Shown here piece by piece: positions 61,021 through 64,000 of a DNA stretch of 64,000 nucleotides; position 1 is the stretch's first letter; the number at the start of each line of letters is the position of its first letter. The position numbers and the translations under genes were made by a program. This DNA comes from Vicugna pacos (Eukaryota; Chordata; Mammalia; Artiodactyla; Camelidae), in assembly GCF_048564905.1 (NCBI RefSeq), contig NW_027328740.1, forward strand, positions 77,752,662 through 77,816,661, written 5' to 3'. The notes beneath the pieces were generated by a model that saw nothing but the letters and a program-made list of their open reading frames with translations, searched no databases and was not told the origin of the DNA.

Positions 61021-62026
61021 CACCCCATCATATATGTACCAAATCAACTCCCACCAATTAACACACAGCGGCGGGGTCAATACTCAGGGAACTCAACACA
61101 CCTTTCAGCTTTATGGTGCTCCAGAGGCAGCTTCTAGCTGTTTTATAATATCCCGGCTCACTGGTTTCTAACACTAGAAGAAAAGCCCGATTTTGCCATT
61201 GTTTGCACAGCAAGTCTGAAATGTTCACAGCGAGATAAAAGAATAAAACTATGATATAAGCAGAAAAAATTTTCCAGGTAGAAAGACATAATGGACGTTG
61301 TGCTATTCTGAAGCATTAAGCAAAGGAATCAAAATAAAATCACATTGTTTAAGCCTTATTTTACAAACAGAAAAATTAAGACTGTAAAAAGTTGCAACAG
61401 CGCCACCTATGGCTAAAAAGACCTTCCAGGTTGCCGGGAAACATGCAACACAAAAATTGACTGTAAGATGAGAAACGAGAATCAGATAACTAGAAGCTTA
61501 TGTAGCATATACTGCACTTTGCTTCGGGGGGATGGAGGGGTATTCAGTATTTAATCTGATATTGCTAATACTCCTAAATATAAACAAAAGACATAGGCTC
61601 ATGGAAGCTCATCTTAGAAGAGGAAAGAATCCAGTCCAGCCACTTCATTTTACACGAGGGGAGACTGAGACCTGAGATCTGTCCTCCTGGCAATCAGCAG
61701 CAAAGCTCTCCTAGGTCTCATGTCTTGCACTGTAGTAAAAACCAACAGAACTGTACTACGCCTATATTCATAAAAGTCACGTCTGTATTTTTCCAACAGT
61801 AGGTAATCTAAGTATCTTGCAAAATACTTCTCAAAGAGCCAGGAAATCATAGAAGGGTATTGAAATACAAAAACATTTATTTACATATTAAAACAGCATG
61901 AGCTTTATTATCTCTATTAAAAAAGTGACATGTCAAATCAAAATTTTGAAATTTTAAAACCTGAAAAGAGTGCAGAAAAAAATCAAAATTTTCTTTAGTC
62001 ACAAAAGAGAGAAGCTTATTCCCTGA

Positions 62027-62140
62027 TAAACCTTGAACTGGAAGAGAAAGATATCAGAAGTCTATATGGAACTTATTTCTACATTCCTGAAATCACACAC
62101 ACAAACGTGGATCCAAAAATCCACAAAAATGTGGATTTTT
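62027..62140 (+). other. Templated insertion with foldback in duplication copy 2
   Basis: Duplication copy 1 reads CCCTGAAAATGATCAATGTGGATTCTAC in two short steps near 1221-1249. Copy 2 instead has 82 bases (62027-62108) identical to 57781-57862. These are followed by GGATCC and a perfect 10-base inverted repeat, AAAAATCCAC (62115-62124) and GTGGATTTTT (62131-62140), around a 6-base loop. Homology with copy 1 resumes at GTGGATT. A copied distant segment plus a short foldback is typical of serial template switching during replication or repair. Confidence 0.9.
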
Positions 62141-63024
62141 CTAAACTTAATGGTTCTGGTCAGAATCCCGAGAAATTAAATGTCTGATGGATGGTTACAC
62201 GGCAACATGAATTCTGAGCTTACATTCTGTGTAAATAATCTTCAAGGTCGTCTGCTTAAGGCAATTTAAGTAGTCCCTGTCTCACTAGAATGACACAGAT
62301 TTCATTAAAGCTTCATACTGCACTTAAAAAAAACAATCCTAGTTACTTTAAGCCATATTAATGTATATCATATATACACATATTGAATATGCATCAGAAA
62401 TAAGCTACCCTTTTTAGTATTCAGAGTTGATACTTCTAAACTATCAGTCACTGTGAAAGCACATTTTTATTAAGCACCTCTACGGTGCTTTGTATACAAG
62501 GCGTCCAGCTCTCACAGTCAGACAAGGTAAACCATATTACTCAAATTTCACAAATGACGAAATATACTTAAGCCATGTAAACAACTAAGATATTCATCAT
62601 CAGGAAAGAAAAGAGTAAGGATTTTACTTACAATACTCACTGACAAAGTTTTCTTTCATACTAAGACTACATAAAACAAATTCAGTGTTTGGAAATTTTT
62701 CAGTAAATAAGCACCACTAGAAAAAACAAGTAACATCATTAGCAACAGTTGGACTTTCAAAGACCACTTCTCTCTTGCACAATAGTTATTTTAAATGTTT
62801 TGTTTTTAGTTCTCACAAAGCACTAAATTAAAAAACTATTTCCTTTACAGTCATTACCTGAGAATAAAACATTTGTGAAAATGTACAATTTTAATTTATG
62901 CCACTCTGCCTCTCATTCTCACTGGTGTCTCTCCTTTGAAGACCTCATCAGGCTGAGATAGCTAAAATCGGTCATTTATGCGCTCACAGGAGTTCGGGAA
63001 AACACTCAACGGGAAGCTGATTAG

Positions 63025-63260
63025 AGGAGCAATTGAGAATTCATCCTGTGCAGCCTGGATTCCAGCATCGAGCTAGCCACCGCCAGCTGCGTGTCATTTG
63101 GGGCAAGCTGACCCATCTCTCAATCCCTCAGCTACAAAAAAGGAGACACTGATACCTACAATCAAACACTTGCTATGAAGTAAAATATGAGCAAAGCATT
63201 TTAGCCTCAGTTAGGCGTCCACTCACAGCGAGTTTGGTCATTATGATGATGAGGATGGCT
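63025..63260 (+). repeat. MIR (copy 2)
   Basis: Partner of 2135-2370, with TTGGGGCAAGCTGACCCATC and TCAATCCCTCAGCTAC retained. Confidence 0.65.
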
Positions 63261-63490
63261 GTTAACAAATTAAGCTCGACCAAACAGAAGAAATCACCTT
63301 AATGGAGAAACATTTTAAGTCCATGAGTATTTCCTTTTGGGTGGACTGTAGAATATTCTATAGATTTTTTTTAATAAACCAAATTTTGTCCATTAATTGT
63401 AGATTTACAGGTTCATGGACAAGTCTCCAGAAAAATAATTAGAGGCCTCTAACCTCTGAAAATTAAGATGTAAATTTAAAAAAAAAATCA

Positions 63491-63590
63491 GGGAAGAGAT
63501 TATACCTCATTTGGGAGAGTATGTGCTTAGCATGCATGAGGCCCTCAATTCAGTCCCCAGTAACTCCATCTAAAAACTTTGTTTTTTAAG
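63491..63590 (+). repeat. Camelid tRNA-derived SINE (in duplication copy 2)
   Basis: This is the partner of the SINE at 2601-2700, with the same flanks and a few substitutions (GTATGTGCTTAGCATGCATG kept). It was inherited through the duplication, not inserted independently. Confidence 0.85.
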
Positions 63591-64000
63591 AAATAGAGAA
63601 TTAAAGCAAAAGGATGGAGGAATATGGAAATTTTTAGAGACTCATCTCAGATTTAAGATAGGGAAGAAACCATCCAATTCTCAGAAGAAATCTTGAGGAC
63701 TATGTAAACTGGATCTGAGATGTCTAGTCTTTTAACATTATTCATGAAATCATATTACCAAGTCTTAAAACTACCTGATAACCCACAGTGGTGATACTGA
63801 TCATAACAGCTACCATCACGTATCGAGCTCCGGCTAGGACTGCTCTGTTCTGACATCTCTACCCCTAAGGCCTCACCAGGCGGAGAGCACTAAATTCGGT
63901 CATTTATGAGCATCTCGTGTAAGTCCTCCATTTGTGCTTCTCACTCTCCCCTCACCAGCTCCTCTGAGGGAAGCACTGTTATCATCTTCCCCACCCGCAG

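Larger units (their letters stand above)
60803..64000 (+). repeat. Segmental duplication, copy 2
   Basis: This is the direct-orientation partner of bases 1-3108, about 60.8 kb away. It is about 90 bases longer, almost all of it from one insertion at 62027-62140. It keeps the same MIR fragments and the same SINE in the same places, so those elements were present before the duplication. It runs off the right edge of the window. Similarity appears to begin at AAATGATGG near 60806; because copy 1 starts at the window edge, this may or may not be the true left boundary. Confidence 0.95.

Overview
This window is vertebrate, and specifically mammalian, non-coding DNA. It has no intact protein-coding gene, no tRNA or rRNA gene and nothing prokaryotic. 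The lineage is very probably camelid (camel, llama or alpaca). Several copies of a tRNA-derived SINE with the camelid head (GGTGGTAGAGC, then TGCTTAGC, then GGTCCTGGGTT) and an A-rich tail are present, together with L1 3' ends of the artiodactyl type and many old mammalian MIR, L2 and L1M fragments.

The main structure is a segmental duplication. Bases 1-3108 recur in the same orientation at about 60803-64000, roughly 90% identical by eye, and both copies run off the window. Both share the same MIR fragments and the same camelid SINE. Copy 2 alone carries an 82-bp insert identical to bases 57781-57862, followed by a small inverted repeat, which is the mark of a templated (template-switching) mutation.

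Two degenerate exons of TRAPPC9, a host gene for a TRAPPII trafficking subunit, lie on the minus strand. The first coding exon is at 13002-13573 and an internal exon at 42503-42629. Both keep splice acceptor and donor sequences, so they are unprocessed copies, and both carry frame-breaking changes. A GC-rich CpG-island-like promoter with a perfect NRF1 palindrome lies at about 17640-18350, 4 kb upstream of the first exon on the minus strand. Read on the minus strand the exons are out of order (internal exon, promoter, first exon). With the duplicated end segments, this fits a partial tandem duplication of the 5' part of TRAPPC9 with a junction between about 18.4 and 42.4 kb.

Region by region: 1-3.1 kb is duplication copy 1. 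From 3.1 to 12.9 kb is mostly unique or old-repeat sequence (MIR, L2-like). From 13.0 to 18.4 kb are the TRAPPC9 first exon, a SINE, L1 ends and the promoter island. From 19.0 to 21 kb is a cluster of LTR fossils and an ATT microsatellite. From 24.4 to 28.2 kb is a nest of L1s interrupted by a SINE and a Tigger element. From 28.5 to 29.9 kb are a SINE and two LTR fossils. From 32.2 to 39.3 kb is an old ERV1-type provirus with both LTRs. From 39.3 to 42.6 kb is unique/old-repeat sequence ending in the internal TRAPPC9 exon. From 43.8 to 44.3 kb is a solo LTR. From 44.4 to 60.8 kb are old L1M and MIR fragments in AT-rich sequence, and from 60.8 to 64 kb is duplication copy 2.
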